A DNA stretch of 64,000 bases from Pseudoalteromonas viridis (lineage in GTDB: Bacteria > Pseudomonadota > Gammaproteobacteria > Enterobacterales > Alteromonadaceae). The DNA is taken from NCBI RefSeq assembly GCF_017742995.1, contig NZ_CP072425.1, positions 3,224,001 to 3,288,000 on the forward strand, read 5' to 3'. Below are positions 56,314 through 64,000 of this stretch, one piece after another (the stretch's first letter is position 1; each line of letters opens with the position of its first letter). Under the pieces are notes generated by a model. The model was given only the letters and a program-made list of their open reading frames with translations. It did not search any database and had not been told where the DNA came from. The position numbers were made by a program, and so were the translations under genes.

Positions 56314-58707
56314 ATGAAAAAACTATCTAGTTTAACCCTGGCTTTGATTACGGCCGGACTCGTTGGTTGCGGCAGTGCCAACAATGCGGCTCAATCGCAA
56401 CAAGCCGCGCCAGGCGCACCGGGTGACAAGCCATTCTGGGCGTACTCTGGTAAAACCGGCATTGGTACTTCCTATGAAGCTTACAAGCAGGGCCAGTATT
56501 CTGATCAGGCAAGTACAAAAGCCGTATCAAAAGTGTGGTTTTCGATTGCCAAGGGCATGATCACTGAAACTATGTTTGGTCTTATTCACCAGGCGCAGAT
56601 CAAAGACATGCAGTTTATTGTTACCGGCCCGGATTTTACGGTAACGGAGCAAGATGCGCTAGACGTCAGCATTGATTACCTGGACAAAGATGCCGAGGGT
56701 CGTCCGTTGTCTTTGGCATACAAAGTGACAAGCAAAGATAAGCAAGGCCGCTTTACGCTTGAGAAACACATATTCACCGATCCTGACGGGCAAACGCTGT
56801 TCGTCCGGGCGAAGGTACACACTGAGCTTGATGGCGTGAAGTTGTTCGTTAACGTAAACCCGTATGTGAATAACAACGGCCTGAACGATTTTGCGAAAGT
56901 CACCGAGCAGGGCCTGGTTGCCTGGGAAGGAGACAATTACCTGACACTGCAAAGCAGCACGGGCTTTAAGCAAGCAAGCGTGGGCTTTACCGGTCAGAGT
57001 GATGGTCTGGCAGAGCTTAAAGCAAGCCAGTCAATGGCACAGCGTTACACCAGCACCGGTGCACAAAGCGGCAACGTTAATTGGCTGGCGGAGCTGGGTG
57101 ACGTGGGCAAGCAGGCGACATTCGACCTGGCACTGAGTTTTGGCACATCGCAAAGCGCGAGTTTCCAGGAAGGTGCTCAGTCACTTAAGCGTGGCTATCA
57201 GCAGGTGCTGGCCCACTACAATGGTGAGGGAGAAGCCATTGGCTGGCGCGACTACCTGAGCAGCCTTGAGCCTATGCAAAAGCTCAGCGGTTACACGGCC
57301 GATCAGGGTAAACTGCTTTACACCAGTGCTTTGGTGTTAAAGGCGCAGGAAGATAAAACCCACGCAGGGGCCTTGATTGCTTCTTTGTCTAACCCCTGGG
57401 GTGACACCGTTGCGGCTGAGCAAGGCCACACCGGTTATAAAGCGGTCTGGGTGCGTGACTTCTATCAGGTTGCGATGGCATTTTTGGCCATGGGCGATCC
57501 GCAAACCGCACTGACCGCATTTGAATATCTGGAAAAAGTACAGGTCACAGACAAGACGCCTGGCAACCATGGCGACACCGGCTGGTTCTTACAAAAAACC
57601 CATGTTGACGGTGAGCTGGAGTGGGTAGGCGTGCAGCTGGATCAGACTGCTATGCCGATTATGCTGGCGTGGAAACTCTGGCAGGCCGGCGTACTGAGCG
57701 ATGAGAAGCTTGCTTACTGGTACAAGCGTATGCTCCAGCCAGCGGCTGAATTCCTGGTCGACGGCGGATTGGCAAAAATCCTCTGGAACGATACTCAGAT
57801 CACACCTCCGGCAACACAGCAGGAGCGTTGGGAAGAGCAGGACGGCTATTCACCATCGACAACCGCTGCGATTATCGCGGGCCTGGTCGCTGCCAGTGAC
57901 ATTGCGAAACTGGCCGGGGATAAAGCCGGTAGTGAGCGTTATATGGCAACAGCCAAGCGCTACGACAGTGAAGTGGAATCGACCATGTTCACCACTGAGG
58001 GTAATCTGCCTTCGAAGCAAAGTGATGGTAAATATTTCTTCCGCATTGGCAAAGACGCCAACCCGAATACAGATACTAAGCTAAGCGACAACAATGGCCG
58101 TGCGGGTATGGATAAAAAGCAGATCATTGATGGCGGCTTCCTGGAGCTCGTGCGCTATGGCGTCAGAGCGGCAGATGCCAGCAGCATTACCAATACCTTG
58201 CCTGAGTATGAAGATGAAAACCTGCCGGAGAACCTGCGAGTTAAATACAGCTTTAACTTTGCCGGGGATCCTAACAGTTATCCGGGCTACCGTCGCTATG
58301 GCAACGACGGCTATGGAGAAGATGAGGTACGCGGGACCAACTATGCTGAGCAGGGTCAGAATACGGCCGGTCAGCGTGGTCGGGTATGGCCTTTCTTTAC
58401 CGGTGAGCGCGGTCATTACGAAATTGCAGCGGCCAGCCAGGCTAATGCGCTGGATGACAATGCGGTTAAGCGTATCAAATACACTTACATCAAAGGCATG
58501 GAGCACTTTGCTAACGAAGGCCTGATGCTGCCCGAGCAGGTGTGGGATGGCGTGGGTGTTAACCCGTTTGGTTATACACTGGGCGAGGGCACCAACTCCG
58601 CAACACCACTGGCGTGGACGCATGCTGAGTATGTGAAGCTGGTTCGCTCATTGGCCGATAAGCAAGTCTGGGATCATTATCCGATTGTTGAGCAGGCGCT
58701 TAAGTAA
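56314..58707 (+). CDS. GH15 glucoamylase lipoprotein
   Basis: This 797-residue exported lipoprotein (lipobox LVGC, Cys19) is a glucan 1,4-alpha-glucosidase releasing glucose from chain ends. An N-terminal beta-sandwich (about 35-290) precedes the (alpha/alpha)6 barrel. Catalytic regions are WVRDFYQVAMAFLAMGD, EWVGVQLDQTA, RWEEQDGYSPST (acid Glu) and LPEQVWDG (base Glu). It closes the operon begun at 52943 and is followed by a terminator. AAGGAG precedes the ATG at normal spacing. Confidence 0.92.
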   Translation: MKKLSSLTLALITAGLVGCGSANNAAQSQQAAPGAPGDKPFWAYSGKTGIGTSYEAYKQGQYSDQASTKAVSKVWFSIAKGMITETMFGLIHQAQIKDMQFIVTGPDFTVTEQDALDVSIDYLDKDAEGRPLSLAYKVTSKDKQGRFTLEKHIFTDPDGQTLFVRAKVHTELDGVKLFVNVNPYVNNNGLNDFAKVTEQGLVAWEGDNYLTLQSSTGFKQASVGFTGQSDGLAELKASQSMAQRYTSTGAQSGNVNWLAELGDVGKQATFDLALSFGTSQSASFQEGAQSLKRGYQQVLAHYNGEGEAIGWRDYLSSLEPMQKLSGYTADQGKLLYTSALVLKAQEDKTHAGALIASLSNPWGDTVAAEQGHTGYKAVWVRDFYQVAMAFLAMGDPQTALTAFEYLEKVQVTDKTPGNHGDTGWFLQKTHVDGELEWVGVQLDQTAMPIMLAWKLWQAGVLSDEKLAYWYKRMLQPAAEFLVDGGLAKILWNDTQITPPATQQERWEEQDGYSPSTTAAIIAGLVAASDIAKLAGDKAGSERYMATAKRYDSEVESTMFTTEGNLPSKQSDGKYFFRIGKDANPNTDTKLSDNNGRAGMDKKQIIDGGFLELVRYGVRAADASSITNTLPEYEDENLPENLRVKYSFNFAGDPNSYPGYRRYGNDGYGEDEVRGTNYAEQGQNTAGQRGRVWPFFTGERGHYEIAAASQANALDDNAVKRIKYTYIKGMEHFANEGLMLPEQVWDGVGVNPFGYTLGEGTNSATPLAWTHAEYVKLVRSLADKQVWDHYPIVEQALK

Positions 58708-58725
58708 TCGCGCTGACAGGCTGAT

Positions 58726-58763
58726 AAAAAACGCGGTGTACCTTGTCGGTTACCGCGTTTTTT
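58726..58763 (+). terminator. Intrinsic terminator after glucoamylase
   Basis: AAAAAACGCGGT and ACCGCGTTTTTT form a perfect 12-bp stem with a 14-base loop and a T run. It ends the maltodextrin operon 18 bases after its last stop. Confidence 0.92.
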
Positions 58764-58780
58764 ATTGCGCGTATGCAGAA

Positions 58781-58915
58781 ATGCGGGAATATCAGACTGC
58801 AATGTATTTGTTCCAGCAAGGTATGACGCAGTTTCCCGAGAAAAAAGCGGCATTCGAGGAAATGGTTAATAAGTTAAACCAGGTACTTGAAAGCAATCGC
58901 GGAGCGGCTCAATAG
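58781..58915 (+). CDS. Short ORF, possible gene remnant
   Basis: A 44-residue frame just after the terminator encodes YQTAMYLFQQGMTQFPEKKA and a charged helix, reading like the tail of a tetratricopeptide-type protein. There is no ribosome binding site or promoter visible, so it may be the leftover 3' end of a lost gene rather than a working one. Confidence 0.25.
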   Translation: MREYQTAMYLFQQGMTQFPEKKAAFEEMVNKLNQVLESNRGAAQ

Positions 58916-59049
58916 AGTCAGGCGTATTTTTACATCACGCGAGGCTGACTTTGTATTGCAAAGGTTTTTGTCTATCCTGTTAAACAGCACGCCCTGACAG
59001 TGCTGAGGCTATGCCATTGTGGCATAGCAAATTAACAAGGAGAAAAGCT

Positions 59050-59436
59050 GTGTTCGACATCTATTTATCTGCTTTAAAAAAGTATGCCGTGTTTAACGGC
59101 CGAGCAAGACGCAAAGAGTATTGGCTGTTTATGCTTTGTAATATCATCGTTACAATTGTGCTGGGTTTGGTCGATATGACACTGGGGCTTTACTCCGAAG
59201 AGTCCGGCTTTGGGCTGCTAAGTGGTCTATATGCGCTGGCCGTGATAATCCCCAGTATTGCGCTGAGCATTCGCCGCTTGCACGATACCGGGCGCAGTGG
59301 TTGGTGGATATTGATCTCTTTGGTGCCTGTGATAGGGCCATTGGTGCTGTTGGTGTTTTACGTGATGGACAGTACGCCGGGTGACAACGACTATGGCCCT
59401 AACCCCAAAGAGCAGTCGTCCCAGCAAGTACTGTAA
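59050..59436 (+). CDS. DUF805 family membrane protein
   Basis: The 128-residue inner-membrane protein has three to four helices and the DUF805 signature: KYAVFNGRARRKEYWLF at the start and IRRLHDTGRSGWWIL in the middle, ending in GDNDYGPNP. Family function is unknown. The GTG at 59050 is chosen because AAGGAG lies seven bases upstream; the ATG at 59011 would precede that site. Confidence 0.9.
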   Translation: MFDIYLSALKKYAVFNGRARRKEYWLFMLCNIIVTIVLGLVDMTLGLYSEESGFGLLSGLYALAVIIPSIALSIRRLHDTGRSGWWILISLVPVIGPLVLLVFYVMDSTPGDNDYGPNPKEQSSQQVL

Positions 59437-59515
59437 ATAGATTTGTGTCACTGCCTGTTACATCATGATTTGCTGAGAGTGAATGACAGGCTGACCCTGG
59501 CTATTCAAAGCCCGG

Positions 59516-60202
59516 TTACACATTTATGTTAATCCTGGGGTAGATTGCTTCTTTCATTTTCATTGCAAAGAGCATTGTGTGGCTATTCACTTTTTCCTCA
59601 AGAGTGTGATAGTCCTGACCAAAACCTTCGTCATGGAATTGGTTTTCGAAACTTCTGCTTAGCTCATTCAGCCTGATATTGCCATTGAAGTCTTTTGCTT
59701 CAATGCCTTGCCTGTCTGCACCAGACAACCTAACAATGTGTGCTAGCCCTTCATGTACCTGTTTGAAGGCATTTTTTAAGGTGTTATTGTCGTTGATGAT
59801 AGACTCCAGATCCGCACGTAACTGACCGCCTAAATTTCCACCAACGAGCTTTAGTGTGCCATCTTCGTCTTGCGCTAAATCCAAGGCACTTAAATCAATG
59901 CCAGGATTTAAGCTACTTTGTTCTTTTTTAAATTTTTCAAACTCACTTAATGTGGTTGCAAACGCCTCTTGCGTTTCTCCCATGGCTTTATAGTTTTGCT
60001 TGCTCATCTCAAAAGTTTCTTGTTTTAACTTTTGGGTTTCTTCGTCAGTTAATACAGGCGTATTTTCGGCTGATAATGCCGCAGCATTCATTGCTTTATC
60101 TGGTGCTTGAGGTTCGATGCTATGCGCCTTAGCCTCTGTTTTCGCTGTTAAGCTACTGGCTAAACCAACCTGTAAATTAACGAGTGGTGAATTGATGTTC
60201 AT
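59516..60202 (-). CDS. Hypothetical helical protein
   Basis: The 228-residue cytosolic protein has an Ala/Thr-rich N-terminal third that is probably disordered, a helical middle (LSEFEKFKKEQ) and a conserved-looking C-terminal part with LRADLESIINDNNTLKNAF and GLAHIVRLSGADRQGIEAKD. No family is recognised and there is no signal peptide or membrane helix. ATG 60202 has AAGGAC upstream, so the longer frame to 60244 is not used. Monocistronic. Confidence 0.65.
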   Translation of the reverse strand: MNINSPLVNLQVGLASSLTAKTEAKAHSIEPQAPDKAMNAAALSAENTPVLTDEETQKLKQETFEMSKQNYKAMGETQEAFATTLSEFEKFKKEQSSLNPGIDLSALDLAQDEDGTLKLVGGNLGGQLRADLESIINDNNTLKNAFKQVHEGLAHIVRLSGADRQGIEAKDFNGNIRLNELSRSFENQFHDEGFGQDYHTLEEKVNSHTMLFAMKMKEAIYPRININV

Positions 60203-60414
60203 TGTTTCAGTCCTTGATGGTGGTAAATGATTAAAAAGGCTCACTATATAGTTGCTGTGTACCTCTATGCTTTATCGCCAGTCTGTCTATTAACTTTAGG
60301 AAGGTGTCCATTGCAGGTATGGACAATGGTAAACAGCTTCGTTATTTCCCTGGGTTTTGACTATCAGGTATGCGCCGTTATTGCGCTGCCTGGTTATGCA
60401 TTGAGTGGGTGAGC

Positions 60415-60789
60415 TTATCGCTCACCCAGGATCTCAAAATCATCACTGTACAGACGGGCTTTGCCGTCTTGCTCAACCACCCAATGCTCGCCATGGATTT
60501 TGCCAAACGCTTTATTCATCGTCCAGTTGGCACTTAGCAGGTAGCCAACTTCAGGGTGTTTTTCCCAGGCCACATCGGTATAAGCAACATCACAGAAACC
60601 CTGATCTATGATGCCCTGCCAGAATGCCTCAATGTTCTCCCTCCCGTCAAACTCGCCAATGGGCCTCGCATGCATAATACAGGCTGTGGCATATTGTGCG
60701 GCGCAGCCACGTGCATCCTGGTTATTAAAGGCGTTCTGCCATGCGGCAATGCCCGCCTTACATAAATCCAGCTCTTGTTGTTGTGTCAT
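60415..60789 (-). CDS. NTF2-like (SnoaL/DUF4440-type) protein
   Basis: This 124-residue protein has the cone-shaped NTF2-like fold pattern: IAAWQNAFNNQDARGCAAQYA, then GRENIEAFWQGIIDQG and EHWVVEQDGKARLYSDDFEIL. Proteins of this group are small isomerases, hydrolases or ligand-binding domains; no catalytic residue can be assigned. It is divergent from the LysR-type gene at 60898, which may regulate it. Confidence 0.8.
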   Translation of the reverse strand: MTQQQELDLCKAGIAAWQNAFNNQDARGCAAQYATACIMHARPIGEFDGRENIEAFWQGIIDQGFCDVAYTDVAWEKHPEVGYLLSANWTMNKAFGKIHGEHWVVEQDGKARLYSDDFEILGER

Positions 60790-60897
60790 GGAATGACTCC
60801 ACTTGTTGTGTTTTCAGTAAGGCAAGCTTAATGGTATTAATTAGTGTGAAAAACAGAGATAATAAAAAACACTGTTTAATTAAAGCTTACAATTAAA

Positions 60898-61785
60898 ATG
60901 CACCAACTTGGTAAAATGTCGCTGTTTGCCCATGTCGTTGAAGCAGGTTCTATCTCTGCGGCAGCAGACAGGCTGGATGTGTCAAAGTCTGTGGTCAGTC
61001 AGCATTTAAAAACGCTGGAGCAAGAACTCGGTGTGGTCCTGGTTAAACGAACAACCCGTCGACAGTCTCTGACTGAGCCCGGAAAGCGCTTTTATGAGGC
61101 GTGCAGAGCACTCAACCAGATTGCAACCGATGCCTGGGATGATGCGCAAGCACAGCAGGGAGAGCCAGAGGGCCAGGTTCATATTACAGCGCCGCATGCG
61201 CTGGTTGATACCTTGCTGGCACCAGCCATTTCAAAGTTAATGCAGTGCTACCCTAAGGTGGTTGTTAAACTGACCTGTGATGATAAGCACCTGGACTTGA
61301 TGGCCCATAACATCGATATTGCTATTCGCATTGGTGCCTCGAAAGACAGCACGCTCAGGCAACAGCGGCTGGGCACGTTTTGCGACGTATTATGCGGACA
61401 CCCACGTTTTTCACACGAGGAGCTGACACAGGTCCCTTACATTGCAAATGCCTGGGAAGGGGCACAGGTAAGGCACCAGTTTATGAGCCAAAGCGGTGAA
61501 AAAATACAACTAACTCCTCAGGTTAGTTGCATCACAAATGCATTTCATAGTACCGTTTCTCTCATTCGGGCTGGGGCTGGAATAGGCTTAGTGCCGGATT
61601 TTTATTTGAATAATGAGCTGTCGGATGTGATCAGGCTCATGCCACACGCCAGTTTACCCGAAAATTCAGTGTATTTACTTACTCCCTTTTCCAAACATAC
61701 CCCAATGGCAGTCCAGGTATGCATGGATGCGCTGAGTACAGGTATACGAGAGAGATTGCCTAAGCCTATTAATCAGATTGTATAG
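60898..61785 (+). CDS. LysR family transcriptional regulator
   Basis: The 295-residue regulator has an N-terminal winged helix (residues 1-60; GSISAAADRLDVSKSVVSQHLKTLE) and a periplasmic-binding-like effector domain from about 90 that starts GQVHITAPHALVDTLLAP. It is divergent from the NTF2-like gene (108-base gap), the usual arrangement for a LysR regulator and its target. The LacI-type gene follows six bases after its stop. The effector is unknown. Confidence 0.92.
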   Translation: MHQLGKMSLFAHVVEAGSISAAADRLDVSKSVVSQHLKTLEQELGVVLVKRTTRRQSLTEPGKRFYEACRALNQIATDAWDDAQAQQGEPEGQVHITAPHALVDTLLAPAISKLMQCYPKVVVKLTCDDKHLDLMAHNIDIAIRIGASKDSTLRQQRLGTFCDVLCGHPRFSHEELTQVPYIANAWEGAQVRHQFMSQSGEKIQLTPQVSCITNAFHSTVSLIRAGAGIGLVPDFYLNNELSDVIRLMPHASLPENSVYLLTPFSKHTPMAVQVCMDALSTGIRERLPKPINQIV

Positions 61786-61791
61786 CGAACC

Positions 61792-62835
61792 ATGACAGAA
61801 AAAAAATGGACTCTTAAAAGCATTGCAGCTCACCTTGGCGTGTCGAATGCAACGGTATCCAATGCCTTTAATCGGCCCGACCAGCTTTCCAGCAAAAAGC
61901 GTGAGGAGATACTGGCCGCCTGCAAGGCATTGGGTTATTTTGGTCCAAATAAAGCGGCGCGCTCGTTAAGAAAGGGCACGTTTAACATAGTTGCCCTGGT
62001 TTTACCCGATAGCGTTGAATATATGGTGTCTGATCCCGTGGCCAGCAGCTTTATGCGCGGCGTTGCCAAAGTGCTTGAACCGCAGGGGATCAACCTGTTG
62101 TTGTTTTCAGGCAATACCGACAGCGTTAACAACATAGTGGACTTTGTCGATGGCTTTATCTGTTATGGCCGTCCACGTAACCCCAAATTAATTGAACAGC
62201 TGGCAACGGTAACTAAGCAGGTGGTGACCGTCGATTTCGAGCTGCAAGATCAGGCCAGTGTTAATATCGACAACCAAGGTGCAGCCCGGGAAGTGGCCAA
62301 AGCGGCATTAATGCAGTTCAATGCGCCGGCTGAGCAGGCCGATGCGGCAATCCTGGGGCTGAGGCTGCTCGATACTGATCTTATCTGCCGGGTATATGAT
62401 CATCACTTGCCTAAGCTTAGTACCTCTATCGCACACCAACGCCTGGCGGGTTACAGGCAGGCGCTCGAAGCATGCCAGGTAACACTTCCTGAAGACAGGA
62501 TCTGGAATATTCCGGAAAGCAGCGAGCGCTTTGCGCGGATCGCCGCCAAAGAAGCGCTAGCCATTCGGCCAAGGCCTAATGTGTTGCTTTGTATGAGTGA
62601 TTTAATTGCGCTGGCCGCCGCCCGTGAAGCGCTTGCTCAGGGGATCCAGATCCCACAGGAGCTCAAGATCGTGGGCTTTGATGGCATAGATGAAGCAGAG
62701 CTGTTTCAACCGACTATCACTACCATACATCAAAACAGCGAAAACAAGGGCGAACAGGCGGCAAGTTTGTTTATTCGTAAAGAGAAGCGGCAAATACGCC
62801 TGCCCTTTGAACTGAGAGTAGGGCAGTCAATCTGA
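61792..62835 (+). CDS. LacI family transcriptional regulator
   Basis: The 347-residue repressor has a LacI helix-turn-helix (residues 4-55; TLKSIAAHLGVSNATVSNAFNRP, with a hinge-like AARSLRKG) and a periplasmic-binding-type sugar domain. It is the only LacI-family gene in the window, so it is a candidate to bind the three ATACGTAT palindromes of the maltodextrin locus 9-14 kb away. It may instead regulate the convergent sucrose phosphorylase. Probably co-transcribed with the LysR gene. Confidence 0.9.
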   Translation: MTEKKWTLKSIAAHLGVSNATVSNAFNRPDQLSSKKREEILAACKALGYFGPNKAARSLRKGTFNIVALVLPDSVEYMVSDPVASSFMRGVAKVLEPQGINLLLFSGNTDSVNNIVDFVDGFICYGRPRNPKLIEQLATVTKQVVTVDFELQDQASVNIDNQGAAREVAKAALMQFNAPAEQADAAILGLRLLDTDLICRVYDHHLPKLSTSIAHQRLAGYRQALEACQVTLPEDRIWNIPESSERFARIAAKEALAIRPRPNVLLCMSDLIALAAAREALAQGIQIPQELKIVGFDGIDEAELFQPTITTIHQNSENKGEQAASLFIRKEKRQIRLPFELRVGQSI

Positions 62836-62846
62836 CTGCCATCATC

Positions 62847-64000
62847 TTAGTTTTTCAGGTTGTGAAGTAAATCACTCAGGCTGAAGTATTTGATCTGCCC
62901 CGGCTCTTGCAGTGTGATGTGCGCTTCGCGTGTCGTCAGATTAACTTGCAGCTGCGCACGAGCGTCCTGATTGCGCCACTGCAAAGAGAACGCCTCTTCA
63001 GACCCTGATATGACAAACTCTCCATCGAATGCACTGCTGTGATTCCTGAGCTCAATCAGTTTACACAGGCACTTTACTACGGGTTTGGATAACGCGTCTT
63101 CAACTTGTTGTTCATTGAGGTAACTGCGATTGATATCCCGGCCTACGTTGGTGTTTTCAAGCAGCGCCATATCATTGTGCAGTGCCAGCAGGCCGCCATA
63201 ATAAACTTGCGGGACGCCGGGCGAAAAGAACTGGATTGCGCGTGCTATCAGGTAATCGAGATCATTGCGACCCAGTGCATCATAGTAGGTGCAATTGACC
63301 TGGTACAAATCAACGTTACTGGCAGCGGCACCGGTCGCCTGTTTACTTTCTCCCCGACTATTGCTGTGAATGGTTTCTACCAGAGTATCGATTTGCTGTG
63401 CATTGAGCAGACCGGGCTTATCACCGTCCGGACCCGCATCGACAATGCCGATACCGTCATGGGTATCGAGTACCGTCAGACAATTACGCGGCGATTGCTG
63501 TAACCAGCAAAGCAGGGGATCGGCATTATTGCTAAACAGAGCGTGTAAGATTAACGGTGGCAAAGCAAAGTCGTATACGCGGTCTACTTTCGATGCTACG
63601 TCAATTTGAGTCTGATAATGGCTGTGGATCTCGGCAATGGTCTCCATACCGAGCGCATTGGCCTGACGCGACAACTGATTAATAAAGTCGAATGATTCAG
63701 GGGTCATAAAGCAGCTTGTTCCGGCGCGTTTTATGGCATAGCCAGCCGCATCCAGGCGAATAATCTTGACATTGTTTTTGGCAAACAAGGTGAGAATTTT
63801 GTCCAGATACGCTTTGCCCTGGGGCGTTTCAACATTGATATCAACCTGGTTATCAGTAAACGTGGTCCAGAAGTTGACCATTTCACCACTTTGCAGCTTT
63901 TTAGGCGTAAAACAGCTGGTTGGCCTGGGTCTGAATATCGCTTGTGCTTGTTCGTCATTGATCCCATCGGGAAAAATATCCTGCTCCTTTAAAAACAAAG
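62847..64000 (-). CDS. Sucrose phosphorylase, 5' end outside window
   Basis: This GH13_18 enzyme converts sucrose and phosphate to glucose 1-phosphate and fructose. The visible 384 codons run to the window edge; family members are about 480-500 residues, so roughly 100 N-terminal residues are missing and the first in-window TTG is not a real start. Motifs are TTFTDNQVDINV, IIRLDAAGYAIKRAGTSCF (nucleophile Asp), ETIAEIHSHY (acid/base Glu) and LDTHDGIGIVDAGPDG (stabilising Asp). It is convergent with the LacI-type gene with an 11-base gap. Related sucrose 6-phosphate phosphorylases cannot be excluded. Confidence 0.88.
   Translation of the reverse strand, partial: LFLKEQDIFPDGINDEQAQAIFRPRPTSCFTPKKLQSGEMVNFWTTFTDNQVDINVETPQGKAYLDKILTLFAKNNVKIIRLDAAGYAIKRAGTSCFMTPESFDFINQLSRQANALGMETIAEIHSHYQTQIDVASKVDRVYDFALPPLILHALFSNNADPLLCWLQQSPRNCLTVLDTHDGIGIVDAGPDGDKPGLLNAQQIDTLVETIHSNSRGESKQATGAAASNVDLYQVNCTYYDALGRNDLDYLIARAIQFFSPGVPQVYYGGLLALHNDMALLENTNVGRDINRSYLNEQQVEDALSKPVVKCLCKLIELRNHSSAFDGEFVISGSEEAFSLQWRNQDARAQLQVNLTTREAHITLQEPGQIKYFSLSDLLHNLKN

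Noticed and set aside
58081..58623. Antisense frame within the glucoamylase gene
   Set aside because: It lies wholly inside the GH15 catalytic domain in the opposite direction and has no supporting signals.

Overview
The window looks like a chromosomal segment of a marine gammaproteobacterium of the order Alteromonadales, most like Pseudoalteromonas. This rests on gene content rather than a search: dapB-carA-carB-greA and pheS-pheT-ihfA order, a TonB-dependent maltodextrin locus containing a tryptophan-halogenase-family gene, secreted PPC-domain hydrolases and orphan periplasmic binding proteins. No rRNA, tRNA or CRISPR array was recognised.

Layout. 0-12 kb: a partial unknown gene, a MAPEG protein, a chemoreceptor, a symmetric block of two short PstS-like proteins around two porins, an orphan solute-binding protein, an autoregulated-looking TetR operon with a perfect operator palindrome, and an OmpK/Tsx channel next to an NhaC-family antiporter. 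12-18.8 kb: core genes dapB, carAB (TTG start and a terminator hairpin in the leader), greA, a DksA-like protein and a YdcH-like protein.

18.8-27 kb is an AT-rich accessory region: a HEPN-motif protein, an unknown protein, an FRG-domain protein, a small membrane protein and another unknown. They lie among short palindromic repeats, a RAYT/IS200-like Y1 transposase and two broken copies of its 3' end. Several of these genes are bracketed by short sequences resembling integron attC core sites, so a decayed, integrase-less cassette cluster is a reasonable hypothesis. This is the best place to look for something undescribed, such as a defence-type gene set.

27-37 kb is a secreted and envelope region: an M9 collagenase interrupted by a one-base frameshift in a G run, two binding-protein-like genes (the second also frameshifted at a G run), a glyoxalase, and a three-gene operon of a cytochrome b/ethylbenzene-dehydrogenase-like protein, a DUF1566 protein and a secreted metallophosphatase with PPC domains. 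37-46 kb: a GGDEF protein, a DUF2066 protein, hda, pheS-pheT-ihfA and an EAL protein.

46-58.7 kb is a maltodextrin-use locus: alpha-glucosidase (divergent), TonB-dependent receptor, halogenase-like flavoprotein, GH13 lipoprotein, MFS sugar transporter and GH15 glucoamylase lipoprotein. Three copies of a 14-16 bp ATACGTAT-centred palindrome sit in its promoter regions and probably bind a LacI-family repressor. The expected flow is TonB-dependent uptake of glucans, periplasmic trimming by the two lipoproteins, MFS import, and cytoplasmic hydrolysis. The last 5 kb holds small unknown genes, LysR and LacI regulators and a sucrose phosphorylase that runs off the window.
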